A DNA stretch of 64,000 nt from Pseudomonas sp. JAI120 (GTDB lineage: Bacteria; Pseudomonadota; Gammaproteobacteria; Pseudomonadales; Pseudomonadaceae), in assembly GCF_014207255.1 (NCBI RefSeq), contig NZ_JACHCZ010000001.1, positions 484,592 through 548,591 on the forward strand, written 5' to 3'. This document shows positions 55,763 to 64,000 of the stretch, one piece after another (position 1 is the first letter of the stretch; each line of letters starts with the position of its first letter). Made by a program: the position numbers and the translations under genes. A model generated the notes under the pieces. That model ran no database searches. It saw only the letters and a program-made list of their open reading frames with translations, and was not told where the DNA came from.

Positions 55763-57271
55763 ATGCAATTTGAATGGCCTTACTTTTTTTCTCTGTTTTC
55801 TCTCTCGGACTTCTGGAAAGCCTGCATTACGGTGGTGGAGCTCAGCACGCTGGCCTGGTTCATCGGCATGCTGCTGGGCTTCCTGCTGGCTTCGGCCAAG
55901 CTTTCGGCCACGCGTTGGATCAGCGTGCCGGCGTCGATTTATATCTGGTTCTTTCGCAGCGTGCCGCTGCTGGTATTGGTGGTGTTCGTCTATAACCTGC
56001 CGCAGATGTTCCCGGTCACCCGGGGGATACTGTCCAACCCGTTCTATTCCGGCCTGTTGGCCCTGGTGGTCACCGAAGCGGCCTATATGGCGGAAATCCA
56101 CCGTGGCGGCTTGATATCCGTGGCCAAAGGACAAAAAGAGGCCGGCCGCGCGCTGGGCATCGGCCTGCTCGGTTTACAGCGTCTGATCGTGATCCCACAG
56201 GCGTTCCGCATTTCCCTGCCGACGCTGATCAACGAATACATCACCGTGGTGAAACTGACCTCGCTGGTCTCGGTGATTTCCTTGACCGAACTGTTGACCG
56301 TGGGTCAGCGCCTTTACGCGCAAAACTTCCTGGTCATGGAAACCCTCTCGGCTGTGGCGGTGTATTACGTGCTGATCGTGACCGTGCTCGGCTGGCTGTT
56401 TCATTGGCTGGAGCACCACCTGGAACTCAACAACCGCACACCCCAAACGCTCGATGACATCAGCGTGGGGCGTCTACGCGCGTCACGGGCGACGCCCCCT
56501 TCGACAAGCGCTGGCAAAGCGCCTGGGCCTGGCTCCGCACCCGCCCTGCAACTGGTCAACATTCACAAGCGCTACGGCCAGCATGCTGTGCTCAAGGGCA
56601 TCAACCTTGATGTAAATGTGGGTCAGGTGATTTCCATCATCGGCCCCTCGGGCTCGGGAAAGACCTCGCTGATTCGCACCGTCAACGCCCTGGAAAGCAT
56701 CGACCAGGGCGAGATCATTCTGTTCGGCGAAAGCTATATCCACGCCGGTGACAACACCAACACGCAACAAGTACGCCGTGGGGTACAGCACATCGGCATG
56801 GTGTTCCAGAGCTTCAACCTGTTTCCTCATCGCACGATTCTCGACAACGTTACCCTCGCGCCGCGCTATCACGGCCGCGACCAACTCATCAGCGAACAGC
56901 GCGCCTACGCCCTGCTGGACAAGGTCGGACTGCTGGCTCACGCACAAAAATATCCGCATCAGTTATCTGGGGGTCAGCAACAACGCGTGGCAATCGCCCG
57001 CGCATTGGCCATGGACCCGCACATCATGCTGTTTGATGAGCCGACGTCAGCCCTTGACCCGGAACTGGTGGGCGACGTGCTCAAGGTCATCGGCGACCTG
57101 GCAAAAGAAGGCATGACCATGCTGATCGTGACCCACGAGATGGACTTCGCCCTGTCCATTTCCGACCGGGTGATTTTCATGGAAGACGGCCTGGTTGCGC
57201 TGGATGCGGCGCCTGGGATGATTCGTGCCGATCAGTGCGGCGAGAGAATCAAGGCATTTATGCGGGTTTAA
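55763..57271 (+). CDS. Fused amino acid ABC permease / ATP-binding protein
   Basis: A 502-residue two-domain transporter subunit. Residues about 1-235 are a HisMQ-type permease with about five helices and the EAA loop (GRALGIGLLGLQRLIVIPQAFR). A Pro/Ala/Ser-rich linker follows (235-255). Residues about 255-502 are the ATPase: Walker A GPSGSGKTS, signature LSGGQQQRVAIARAL, Walker B IMLFDEPTSALD and switch His in VTHEMDFAL. GGAGG precedes the ATG. This permease-ATPase fusion is known in Pseudomonas but less common than separate genes. Confidence 0.93.
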   Translation: MQFEWPYFFSLFSLSDFWKACITVVELSTLAWFIGMLLGFLLASAKLSATRWISVPASIYIWFFRSVPLLVLVVFVYNLPQMFPVTRGILSNPFYSGLLALVVTEAAYMAEIHRGGLISVAKGQKEAGRALGIGLLGLQRLIVIPQAFRISLPTLINEYITVVKLTSLVSVISLTELLTVGQRLYAQNFLVMETLSAVAVYYVLIVTVLGWLFHWLEHHLELNNRTPQTLDDISVGRLRASRATPPSTSAGKAPGPGSAPALQLVNIHKRYGQHAVLKGINLDVNVGQVISIIGPSGSGKTSLIRTVNALESIDQGEIILFGESYIHAGDNTNTQQVRRGVQHIGMVFQSFNLFPHRTILDNVTLAPRYHGRDQLISEQRAYALLDKVGLLAHAQKYPHQLSGGQQQRVAIARALAMDPHIMLFDEPTSALDPELVGDVLKVIGDLAKEGMTMLIVTHEMDFALSISDRVIFMEDGLVALDAAPGMIRADQCGERIKAFMRV

Positions 57272-57345
57272 ACCCGGCGTGAGTGGGGCCTGAAACTCGA
57301 AACGCAAGCGTCGCTGATCAGCGCTCACACCCACTCACTGTGCTC

Positions 57346-58425
57346 TCAGCTCCGTGCCTTGAGCCGGACACTGGCAAACGTCGATTCCCCCCGCGCCTGC
57401 TCCAAGGCACTCATCGGCATCGGCATCGGTACGGCGCGAATCATCGGCTTCAGAATGACGGCTCGCTCTCCTGCCGTCACCAGGCGCTCGTCACTGGGCG
57501 GCACACCAAAGTACTCGCGGTAGCATTTGGAGAAGTGCGGTGTGGACACAAACCCGCAGAGCAAGGCCAGCTCCACGATCGAAATGGGGGTTTGCTTGAG
57601 CAACTGGCGCGCGCGGATCAGCCGCAACCGCAGGTAGTAGCGCGAGGGTGAACAGTGCAGGTACTTCTGGAACATTCGCTCAAGCTGACGCCGTGACAGG
57701 GCCACATACTCCGCCAGTTCATCCAGGTTGATCGGTTCTTCCAGGTTGGCCTCCATCAGCGCGACGATTTCCTGCAGCTTCGGTTGCTGGGTGCCGAGCA
57801 TGTGCTTGAGCGGCACGCGCTGATGGTCTTGCTCATTGCGCATGCGCTCGTACACGAACATGTCCGAAATCGCCGCCGACAGCTCGTGCCCATGCTCACG
57901 CCCAATCAGGTGCAACATCATATCCATGGGCGCGGTGCCGCCCGAGCTGGTCAGGCGATCGCGGTCGAGGGTAAACACGCTGGCGCTGAGGCTCACCCGT
58001 GGAAAGGCTTCCTGCATGGCCGCCAGCCATTCCCAATGCACACTGCATTCAAACCCGTCGAGCAACCCCGCCCGGGCCAATACCCAACTGCCGGTACAAA
58101 TACCACCCAGACGCTTCGAATAACGTGCCTGGGTACGCAACCACTTCATCAACTCGTCGGTCACCGTGCCTTGAATGCCCGTACCGCCGCACACCAGCAC
58201 GATATCGGCGCAAGGCGCACTGCCTATCGAACAGTCAGGTGTGATGGGCATGCCATCGCTCGCCCAAACGGGATTACCGTCGGTGCTGGCCGTCTGCCAA
58301 GAGTAGAGTTCCTGGCCTGCTAGCTGGTTGGCCATGCGCAGCGGCTCTACGGCAGACGCCAGTGAGATCAGGGTGAACTGGTCCAGCAACACAAACACCA
58401 GGCGGGTCACCGGCCGAGCGTTCAT
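57346..58425 (-). CDS. GlxA family AraC-type transcriptional regulator
   Basis: A 359-residue regulator with an N-terminal DJ-1/PfpI-like domain (about 8-185; GGICTGSWVLARAGLL with the nucleophile-elbow Cys) and a C-terminal AraC helix-turn-helix (about 220-320; LSRRQLERMFQKYL and FVSTPHFSKCYREYFGVPP). Relatives (CdhR, ArgR, GbdR types) control catabolism of quaternary amines and amino acids. Its start overlaps the stop of the permease gene, so it regulates or senses a substrate of that permease. Confidence 0.9.
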   Translation of the reverse strand: MNARPVTRLVFVLLDQFTLISLASAVEPLRMANQLAGQELYSWQTASTDGNPVWASDGMPITPDCSIGSAPCADIVLVCGGTGIQGTVTDELMKWLRTQARYSKRLGGICTGSWVLARAGLLDGFECSVHWEWLAAMQEAFPRVSLSASVFTLDRDRLTSSGGTAPMDMMLHLIGREHGHELSAAISDMFVYERMRNEQDHQRVPLKHMLGTQQPKLQEIVALMEANLEEPINLDELAEYVALSRRQLERMFQKYLHCSPSRYYLRLRLIRARQLLKQTPISIVELALLCGFVSTPHFSKCYREYFGVPPSDERLVTAGERAVILKPMIRAVPMPMPMSALEQARGESTFASVRLKARS

Positions 58426-59831
58426 GGCTGCGAGGCGACCGGCATCGGCTTGCGCTCAGGTTCGGGTTGGCGTGCAGTCAGGACGCCGACCAAGGAAATC
58501 AGCAAGGCCAGGATGATCGTCGAAGACACCTCGAAGCGATGCTCGGGGGTCAACAGCATCACCGCCAATGCGCAACAGATGAAGACAATGACCACCCAGG
58601 TCAGCCAGGGAAACAGCCACATCTTGAACGTCAGCGTGACATTGCGGCGCTGCAGGACCTTGCGCATGCGCAGCTGCGAAACGGCGATCACCAGGTACAC
58701 CAGCAAGGCGATGGCCCCCGAACTGGCCAGCAGAAACTGGAACAGCCCGGCCGGCATGAAGTAACTGAGCAAGGTCACACCGGCACCGAGGACCGTGCTG
58801 GCGATCACGGCGGCCCTTGGCACACTCGCCGCCGAGGTCTTTTTCATCAGCGCTGGCGCGTCCCCGCGCTTGCCCAGGGAATACAGCATGCGCGAAGCAA
58901 TGTAGATGGACGAGTTCATGCAACTGGCCACGGCGATCAACACCACCACGTCCACCAGTAACTTGGCGTGGGGAATGTTCATCAGTTCCAGGGCACGTTG
59001 ATAAGAGCCTACCGACGCCAACAGCGGGTCGTTCCAGGGCACCACGGAAATCACCACGAAGATCGACAACACGTAAAACACGCCGATACGCCACATCACC
59101 GAGCGCGTGGCCCGGGCGATATTCTGCGCCGGGTTGCTGGACTCGGCTGCCGCAATGGTGACGGCTTCCGTGCCAATAAAGCTGAACATGATGGTAATGA
59201 AAGCCCCGACCACCGCAGACAGGCCGTTAGGTGCGAAACCACCGTGTTCTTCCATCAAGCGACTCAAGCCGCTGGCCTCCCGCTCGGGAATCCAGCCCAT
59301 CAACACTGCGCCTCCCAGGCCGATAAAACCGATGATCGCCACGACCTTGGCCATGGCAAACCAGAACTCGAATTCGCCGTACTTGGAGACGCTGAACAAA
59401 TTGGTGACCACCAACAAAAAGATCGACAACAAGGCAAACAGCCAAGCGTCGATCTGGGGGAACCACTGGTTGAGGATATGCCCGGCGGCCAAGGCTTCGA
59501 TGGGAATCACCAGCACCCAGAACCACCAGTACAACCAGCCGATCGTAAACCCGGCCCAGCGCCCGATGGCCTGGTCGGCGTAGGTCGAGAATGAGCCGGT
59601 GTCGGGATTGGCCACCGCCATCTCCCCCAGCATGCGCATGACCAGCACGACCAACAGGCCGGAAAACAGATACGCCAGCATCACCGCCGGCCCCGCCGCC
59701 GCAATGGCGTGCCCGGACCCGACAAACAACCCCGCGCCGATAATGCCTGCGATGGAGAGCATGGTGACATGGCGCGGCTTGAAGCCCTGCGCCAACTGGC
59801 CGTTTGAATCCTTGGAACTCAGGCTATTCAT
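58422..59831 (-). CDS. Amino acid permease, GABA permease-like (APC family)
   Basis: A 469-residue inner membrane symporter with about 12 helices. The APC signatures GIIGAGLFVGSGHAIAAAGPAVML, MLGEMAVANPDTGSFSTYAD and FIGTEAVTIAAAES are clear and close to GabP. It imports an amino acid or gamma-amino acid. It forms an ATGA-overlapping operon with the downstream GlxA-type regulator. Confidence 0.9.
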   Translation of the reverse strand: MNSLSSKDSNGQLAQGFKPRHVTMLSIAGIIGAGLFVGSGHAIAAAGPAVMLAYLFSGLLVVLVMRMLGEMAVANPDTGSFSTYADQAIGRWAGFTIGWLYWWFWVLVIPIEALAAGHILNQWFPQIDAWLFALLSIFLLVVTNLFSVSKYGEFEFWFAMAKVVAIIGFIGLGGAVLMGWIPEREASGLSRLMEEHGGFAPNGLSAVVGAFITIMFSFIGTEAVTIAAAESSNPAQNIARATRSVMWRIGVFYVLSIFVVISVVPWNDPLLASVGSYQRALELMNIPHAKLLVDVVVLIAVASCMNSSIYIASRMLYSLGKRGDAPALMKKTSAASVPRAAVIASTVLGAGVTLLSYFMPAGLFQFLLASSGAIALLVYLVIAVSQLRMRKVLQRRNVTLTFKMWLFPWLTWVVIVFICCALAVMLLTPEHRFEVSSTIILALLISLVGVLTARQPEPERKPMPVASQP

Positions 59832-60123
59832 CGTTGTTTTTATTCTCTGTGATCGACGTTAAGACGTACTGACTGGAGGGTCAGGCGATCATCGTTTCTT
59901 AATGACGAGTCACAGTACGCGGCATCCCTGCCGCGAAAACAGCCTGATAACGGCACTCAGTCGCCTGATATCGACATCGAGACAGGCTGCTTAGCCGCAT
60001 CGCAGAGCCTCGCTAACCACAGCCCACCTGGGACTACTGCCACCCTCCCCCCATCACCTTATACAAACTCACCCGATTACTCTGCTCTGCCAGGCGCAGG
60101 GTGATCAGGTCCTGCTGGGCGCT

Positions 60124-61419
60124 TTACAGCGAGCGCTGGGAGTCCAGGGCTTCGAGGTAGCTTTGCGAGCCGGCGCGGTAGAGCGCGTCGGACAGGTCGT
60201 AGCTCTTCTGGCTCGCCTCGGTCAGCGCTTGCTGGGCGGTGAGACGCTGGTCCAGGGTGCTGCGCACGGCCAGGGCATCGGCGACTTCCTTGAACGCGGT
60301 TTGCAGGGTTTGCTGGTAGGTCTGCACCTGGATCTCTTTCTCGACTTTGGCGGCATCCAGGGTCGCGCGGTTACTGCCGGCATCGAAGATCGGCACGCTG
60401 ATGCTCGGGGCGAAGGTCCAGGCGCCGCTGCCGGCCTTGAACAGGCTGGACAGTGACGAACTGGCGGAGCCCGCATTCGCGGTGAGGCTGATGCTGGGGA
60501 AAAACGCCGCACGGGCCGCGCCAATGTCAATATTCGCGGACTTGAGGCTGTGTTCCGCCGCGAGAACATCGGGGCGTCGCTGCAACAGGCTCGACGGCAG
60601 TTCGGCCGGCACCTGCACCAACGCCGCCGCCGATTGCAGGTGGGCGTCGGGCAGCAAGGCGTCTGGGATGTCGCTGCCAACCAGCAGGCGCAAGGCGTTG
60701 CGGTCCTGGAGAATCTGGCTCTGATACTCGGCCACATCGACCCGCGCCGACTCGACGGTGGTCTGCGCCTGGGCCACGGCCAACGCTGTCGAACCACCCA
60801 GGGCGTGGCTGCGCTGGGTCAATTCGTAGGTGGATTGCTGGCTGGCCAGGGTCTCCTCGGCCAGGTGCAGGTGCTCGTTGTCGGCGGCCAGGGTCAGCCA
60901 GGCGGTGGCCACTTCTGCCACCAGGCTGATTTGCGTACTGCGCCGGGTTTCGGTCAGCGCCAGGTAGTCTTCCAGCGCTTCGTCCTGCAGGTTCTGCACG
61001 CGGCCGAACACGTCGACTTCATAGCTGCTCAGCCCCAGTTGCGCACTGTAGTCGTGGCTGGTGACGGCCGTGCCGCTGCTGGACAGCGAACCCGGCGTGC
61101 GGCTATGGGTACCGCTGACACTGGCGTCGATGGTCGGGAACGCCGCGGCGCGCTGGATGCGGTATTGCGCCTGGGCCTTCTCGATATTCAGGCTGGCCAG
61201 GCGCAGGTCGCGGTTATTGGCCAGGGCCAGGGTTTGCAGGTGTGCCAAGCGGCGGTCGGTAAAGAACTGCTGCCACTGGATGTCGGCCGGCACCTCACCC
61301 TGCACACCCGCTTGCCATTCGCCAGGCACCGGAGCCTCGGGCTGCTGATAGTGAGGCGCCAGGTTGATGCAGCCACTCAGGACCAATGCGGCCACTAATG
61401 GGCAGAGAAAGCGAATCAT
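60124..61419 (-). CDS. RND efflux outer membrane channel, NodT/OprM type, prematurely stopped
   Basis: A 431-codon frame of an OprM-like outer membrane lipoprotein ([19 protein letters not shown]; lipidated Cys near 17) with two OEP repeats. The frame ends with EALDSQRSL at TAA (60124-60126). The same frame continues beyond that stop with the canonical family ending SAQQDLITLRLAEQSNRVSL and YKVMGGGWQ, to TAG at 60034-60036. A single TAT/TAC to TAA change removes the last 30 of 461 residues. It overlaps the pump gene by ATGA. Either a real mutation or a base-calling error. Confidence 0.88.
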   Translation of the reverse strand: MIRFLCPLVAALVLSGCINLAPHYQQPEAPVPGEWQAGVQGEVPADIQWQQFFTDRRLAHLQTLALANNRDLRLASLNIEKAQAQYRIQRAAAFPTIDASVSGTHSRTPGSLSSSGTAVTSHDYSAQLGLSSYEVDVFGRVQNLQDEALEDYLALTETRRSTQISLVAEVATAWLTLAADNEHLHLAEETLASQQSTYELTQRSHALGGSTALAVAQAQTTVESARVDVAEYQSQILQDRNALRLLVGSDIPDALLPDAHLQSAAALVQVPAELPSSLLQRRPDVLAAEHSLKSANIDIGAARAAFFPSISLTANAGSASSSLSSLFKAGSGAWTFAPSISVPIFDAGSNRATLDAAKVEKEIQVQTYQQTLQTAFKEVADALAVRSTLDQRLTAQQALTEASQKSYDLSDALYRAGSQSYLEALDSQRSL

Positions 61420-64000
61420 GCGTCACCTTTTTCGACAATGGGCGTCGTGCTGACACGGCCAAATCGGCGGCGGATCAACACAAAAAACAGCGGTACAAAG
61501 AAGATCCCCAGCACGGTGGCGCTGAACATGCCGCCCAGCACGCCGGTACCGATGGCCCGACGCCCGGCGGAACCTGCGCCACTGCTCACGGCCAGGGGCA
61601 GCACGCCGAACATGAAGGCCAGGGAGGTCATCAGGATCGGCCGCAAGCGCTGGCGCACGGCGATCAGCGTCGCCTCGCGCAGGCTGTTGCCCTGCTCTTG
61701 CAGGTGCTTGGCAAACTCAACGATCAGGATCGCGTTCTTCGCCGCCAGCCCTACGGTACTCAGCAGGCCGACCTGGAAGTACACGTCATTGCTCAACCCG
61801 GTCAATCGCGTGGCCAACACCGCGCCGACGATGCCCAGCGGCACTACCAGAATCACCGAGAATGGCACCGACCAACTCTCGTACAGTGCGGCCAGGCACA
61901 GGAACACAAACAGGATGGACACCGCATACAGCAAAGGCGCCTGAGACCCGGACAGACGCAACTGGTAGGACTGGCCGGTCCATTCGTAGCCGATGCCATC
62001 GGGCAGTTGCCGGGCAATCGCTTCCACCGCGTCCATCGCAGCGCCGGAGCTCACGCCGGGCGCCGGGTCGCCGACCACTTCCAGGGAGGATGTGCCGTTG
62101 TAGCGCTCCAGCAAAGGCGAGCCATAGCTCCAGGCACTGCTGGCAAATGACGAAAACGGCACCATTTCATCGTTGCTGTTGCGCACGAACCAGTGATCCA
62201 GATCCGCCGCTTGCATGCGGGTGCTGGCCTCGCCCTGCACGTAAACCTTCTTCACGCGGCCCTGGTTGAGGAAGTCGTTCACATACGTACCGCCCAACGC
62301 CGTGGACAAGGTGCTGTTGATGTCGCTGGTGCTCAGGCTCAACGCCCCCGCCTTGCGGTCATCGATGCTGATTTTGAGTTGCGGTGCGTCGTCCAGGCCA
62401 TTGCTGCGCACGCCCAGCAGGCGCGGGTCTTGCCTGGCCAGCGCGATAAACTGCTCGCGCGCCGCCACCAGCGCATCGTGGCCAAGACCGGCGAGGTCCT
62501 TGAGCTGCAAATCAAACCCTGAACTCTGGCCCAGGCCTCGCACGGCGGGCGGTTGCATCACGAACACATCGGCATCGCCAATGCTTGCCAGGGCCAACGT
62601 GGCGCGTTGGGCAATCGTGGCGGCATCGTCTGAGCGCTCACTCCAGTCTTTCAAGCGAATAAACGCACGCGCGGTGTTCTGGCTGTTGCCGCCCATACCC
62701 AAGCCGCTGATGCTGATCATCGCCTCGACTTCCGGCTGCTTGAGCATGTACTGCTCGAACTGGTGCAACACCGCCTGGGTACGGCTGTCGGTGGCCCCCA
62801 CTGGCAGCTGGATTTGCGCCATGAGAATGCCCTGATCCTCATCCGGCAGAAACGAGGTGGGCAAGCTGGCGTAGCCCGCAGCCATGGCTGCGGCGATCAG
62901 CGCGTACACCACCAGGCTGGGCCGTGAGCGCTGCAGGACAGCGCCGACCAACGCTTCATACGCGCTGGAGCAACGCTCAAAAGAACGGTTGAACCAGCCG
63001 AAAAAACCCCGTTGAACTGCGTGCCCCGGCTTGAGCAACGTGGCGCACAGTGCCGGCGTGAGGGTCATCGCGACCACCACCGAAAGCACCATGGCCGAGA
63101 CGATGGTCACCGAAAACTGCCGATAGATAATCCCGGTGGAACCCCCAAAAAACGCCATGGGAATAAACACCGCACTCAACACCAGGGCGATGCCGACCAG
63201 TGCACTGGTGATTTCATCCATCGATTGCCGCGTGGCCGCCAGGGCCGACAAGCCCTGCTCGGCCATCACCCGCTCGACGTTTTCCACCACCACGATCGCA
63301 TCGTCGACCAGCAACCCAATGGCCAGGACCATGGCAAACATGGTCAGGGTATTGATCGAGTACCCGAACAACGCCAACACACCCAACGTGCCCAGCAGGA
63401 CCACCGGCACAGTGATCGCCGGGATCAGCGTGGCCCGCAGGTTTTGCAGGAACAGGAACATGATCAGCACCACCAGCACGATGGCCTCGCCCAGGGACTT
63501 GACCACTTCCTCAATGGACAGGCTCACAAAGGGCGTGGTGTCGTAGGCGATCACGTTCTTCAATTGCATTTCAGTGGGGTAAAACGGCGCCAGCTCCTTG
63601 AGCTTGGCCTTGACTGCCTCGCCCACGTCCAGCGCATTGGCGCCCGCCGCCAGTTGCACGCCCATGGCGGCGGCCGGCTTGCCATTGAGGGCCGAGTTGA
63701 TGTCATAGCTCTCGCTGCCCAACTCTACGGTCGCCACGTCGCCGAGCAGCACTACCGCGCCGTCGCTGCTGGACTTGACCACCACATTGCGGAACGCTTC
63801 GGCCGTTTGCAGTTTGCTGCGCGCGCTGATGGTGGCATTGAGTTGCTGGCCCTTCACCGCCGGCAATGCGCCGAGCTGGCCGGCTGACACTTCGGTGTTT
63901 TGCGCCTCCAGCGCGGCGCTCACATCCGACGGCATCAGCGCGTATTTTTCCAGCAGCGCCGGGTTCAGCCAGATGCGCATGGCGTAGCCCGAACCGAGGG
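61416..64000 (-). CDS. RND multidrug efflux pump, HAE1 family, partial at window edge
   Basis: About 861 C-terminal residues of a MexB-like inner membrane pump; the N-terminus lies beyond the right edge (the frame is open to the last base, reading [15 protein letters not shown]). Transmembrane signatures are present: [23 protein letters not shown], the proton-relay Asp pair in [16 protein letters not shown], and the late [28 protein letters not shown]. It extrudes drugs or solvents with proton import. The membrane fusion protein gene should lie to the right. Confidence 0.93.
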   Translation of the reverse strand, partial: LGSGYAMRIWLNPALLEKYALMPSDVSAALEAQNTEVSAGQLGALPAVKGQQLNATISARSKLQTAEAFRNVVVKSSSDGAVVLLGDVATVELGSESYDINSALNGKPAAAMGVQLAAGANALDVGEAVKAKLKELAPFYPTEMQLKNVIAYDTTPFVSLSIEEVVKSLGEAIVLVVLIMFLFLQNLRATLIPAITVPVVLLGTLGVLALFGYSINTLTMFAMVLAIGLLVDDAIVVVENVERVMAEQGLSALAATRQSMDEITSALVGIALVLSAVFIPMAFFGGSTGIIYRQFSVTIVSAMVLSVVVAMTLTPALCATLLKPGHAVQRGFFGWFNRSFERCSSAYEALVGAVLQRSRPSLVVYALIAAAMAAGYASLPTSFLPDEDQGILMAQIQLPVGATDSRTQAVLHQFEQYMLKQPEVEAMISISGLGMGGNSQNTARAFIRLKDWSERSDDAATIAQRATLALASIGDADVFVMQPPAVRGLGQSSGFDLQLKDLAGLGHDALVAAREQFIALARQDPRLLGVRSNGLDDAPQLKISIDDRKAGALSLSTSDINSTLSTALGGTYVNDFLNQGRVKKVYVQGEASTRMQAADLDHWFVRNSNDEMVPFSSFASSAWSYGSPLLERYNGTSSLEVVGDPAPGVSSGAAMDAVEAIARQLPDGIGYEWTGQSYQLRLSGSQAPLLYAVSILFVFLCLAALYESWSVPFSVILVVPLGIVGAVLATRLTGLSNDVYFQVGLLSTVGLAAKNAILIVEFAKHLQEQGNSLREATLIAVRQRLRPILMTSLAFMFGVLPLAVSSGAGSAGRRAIGTGVLGGMFSATVLGIFFVPLFFVLIRRRFGRVSTTPIVEKGDA

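Noticed and set aside
63012..63887. 291-codon plus-strand frame opposite the RND pump gene
   Set aside because: Antisense shadow of a conserved transporter; His/Gln/Arg-rich with no motif.

Overview
The window looks like a chromosomal segment of a fluorescent Pseudomonas (P. fluorescens group). This rests on high GC coding sequence, family-typical proteins (MvaU, RarD, HppD, GalU, Gor, AhpC/AhpF, AlkB/Ada, an HAE1 RND pump), small Pseudomonas-type orphan genes and REP-like hairpins of the GTGGGAGC...GCTCCCAC kind between genes. No species call is possible by eye.

Layout. 0.1-12 kb holds mostly single-gene units: an MFS anion symporter, an atypical SDR, a LysR regulator, an unknown AT-richer gene, an aldo/keto reductase, a (CAA)19 microsatellite, rarD, hppD, an EamA exporter divergent from its LysR regulator, a CSS-EAL protein and the H-NS-like mvaU. 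12-20.3 kb is a stress and housekeeping block: gloA, ahpF and ahpC with an OxyR-like site, gor and galU. An orphan tyrosine recombinase and a KfrA-like DNA-binding coiled-coil gene sit head to head between ahpC and gor. 20.5-25.5 kb holds small lipoproteins, a DUF1883 gene, a 55-residue gene, alkB, an ada gene whose N-terminal zinc site is degenerate, and a nitronate monooxygenase-like gene. 25.5-28.1 kb is modABC behind a ModE-like palindrome. 28-39.7 kb holds topoisomerase IB, an ABC-F protein with a structured leader, DUF1275, azlCD, arsRBC, a LysE exporter, DinB, a GFA protein and orphans.

A tRNA-Leu(TAA) at 39.87 kb is followed by about 3.2 kb of decayed phage-like DNA (40.1-43.2 kb) with frameshifted, stop-interrupted and truncated small genes beside a few intact ones. 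After a thioesterase gene comes a TorT/TorS-like pair: a periplasmic binding protein and a 1241-residue hybrid kinase with two kinase modules around one receiver. 49-51 kb has a cysteine hydrolase, an acidic small protein and two adjoining broken genes (AraC N-terminal fragment, internally deleted PEBP gene).

51-57.3 kb is a coherent catabolic or biosynthetic unit. An Lrp/AsnC regulator is divergent from a zinc alcohol dehydrogenase, a sugar-isomerase-like TIM barrel protein, an isopenicillin-N-synthase-like oxygenase and a polar amino acid ABC transporter whose permease and ATPase are fused. The substrate is not identifiable from sequence. A GlxA-type regulator and a GABA-permease-like transporter follow as an overlapping pair. 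The window ends in an RND efflux operon read leftward. Its outer membrane channel gene has an in-frame premature stop 30 codons before the expected end, and its pump gene runs off the right edge.
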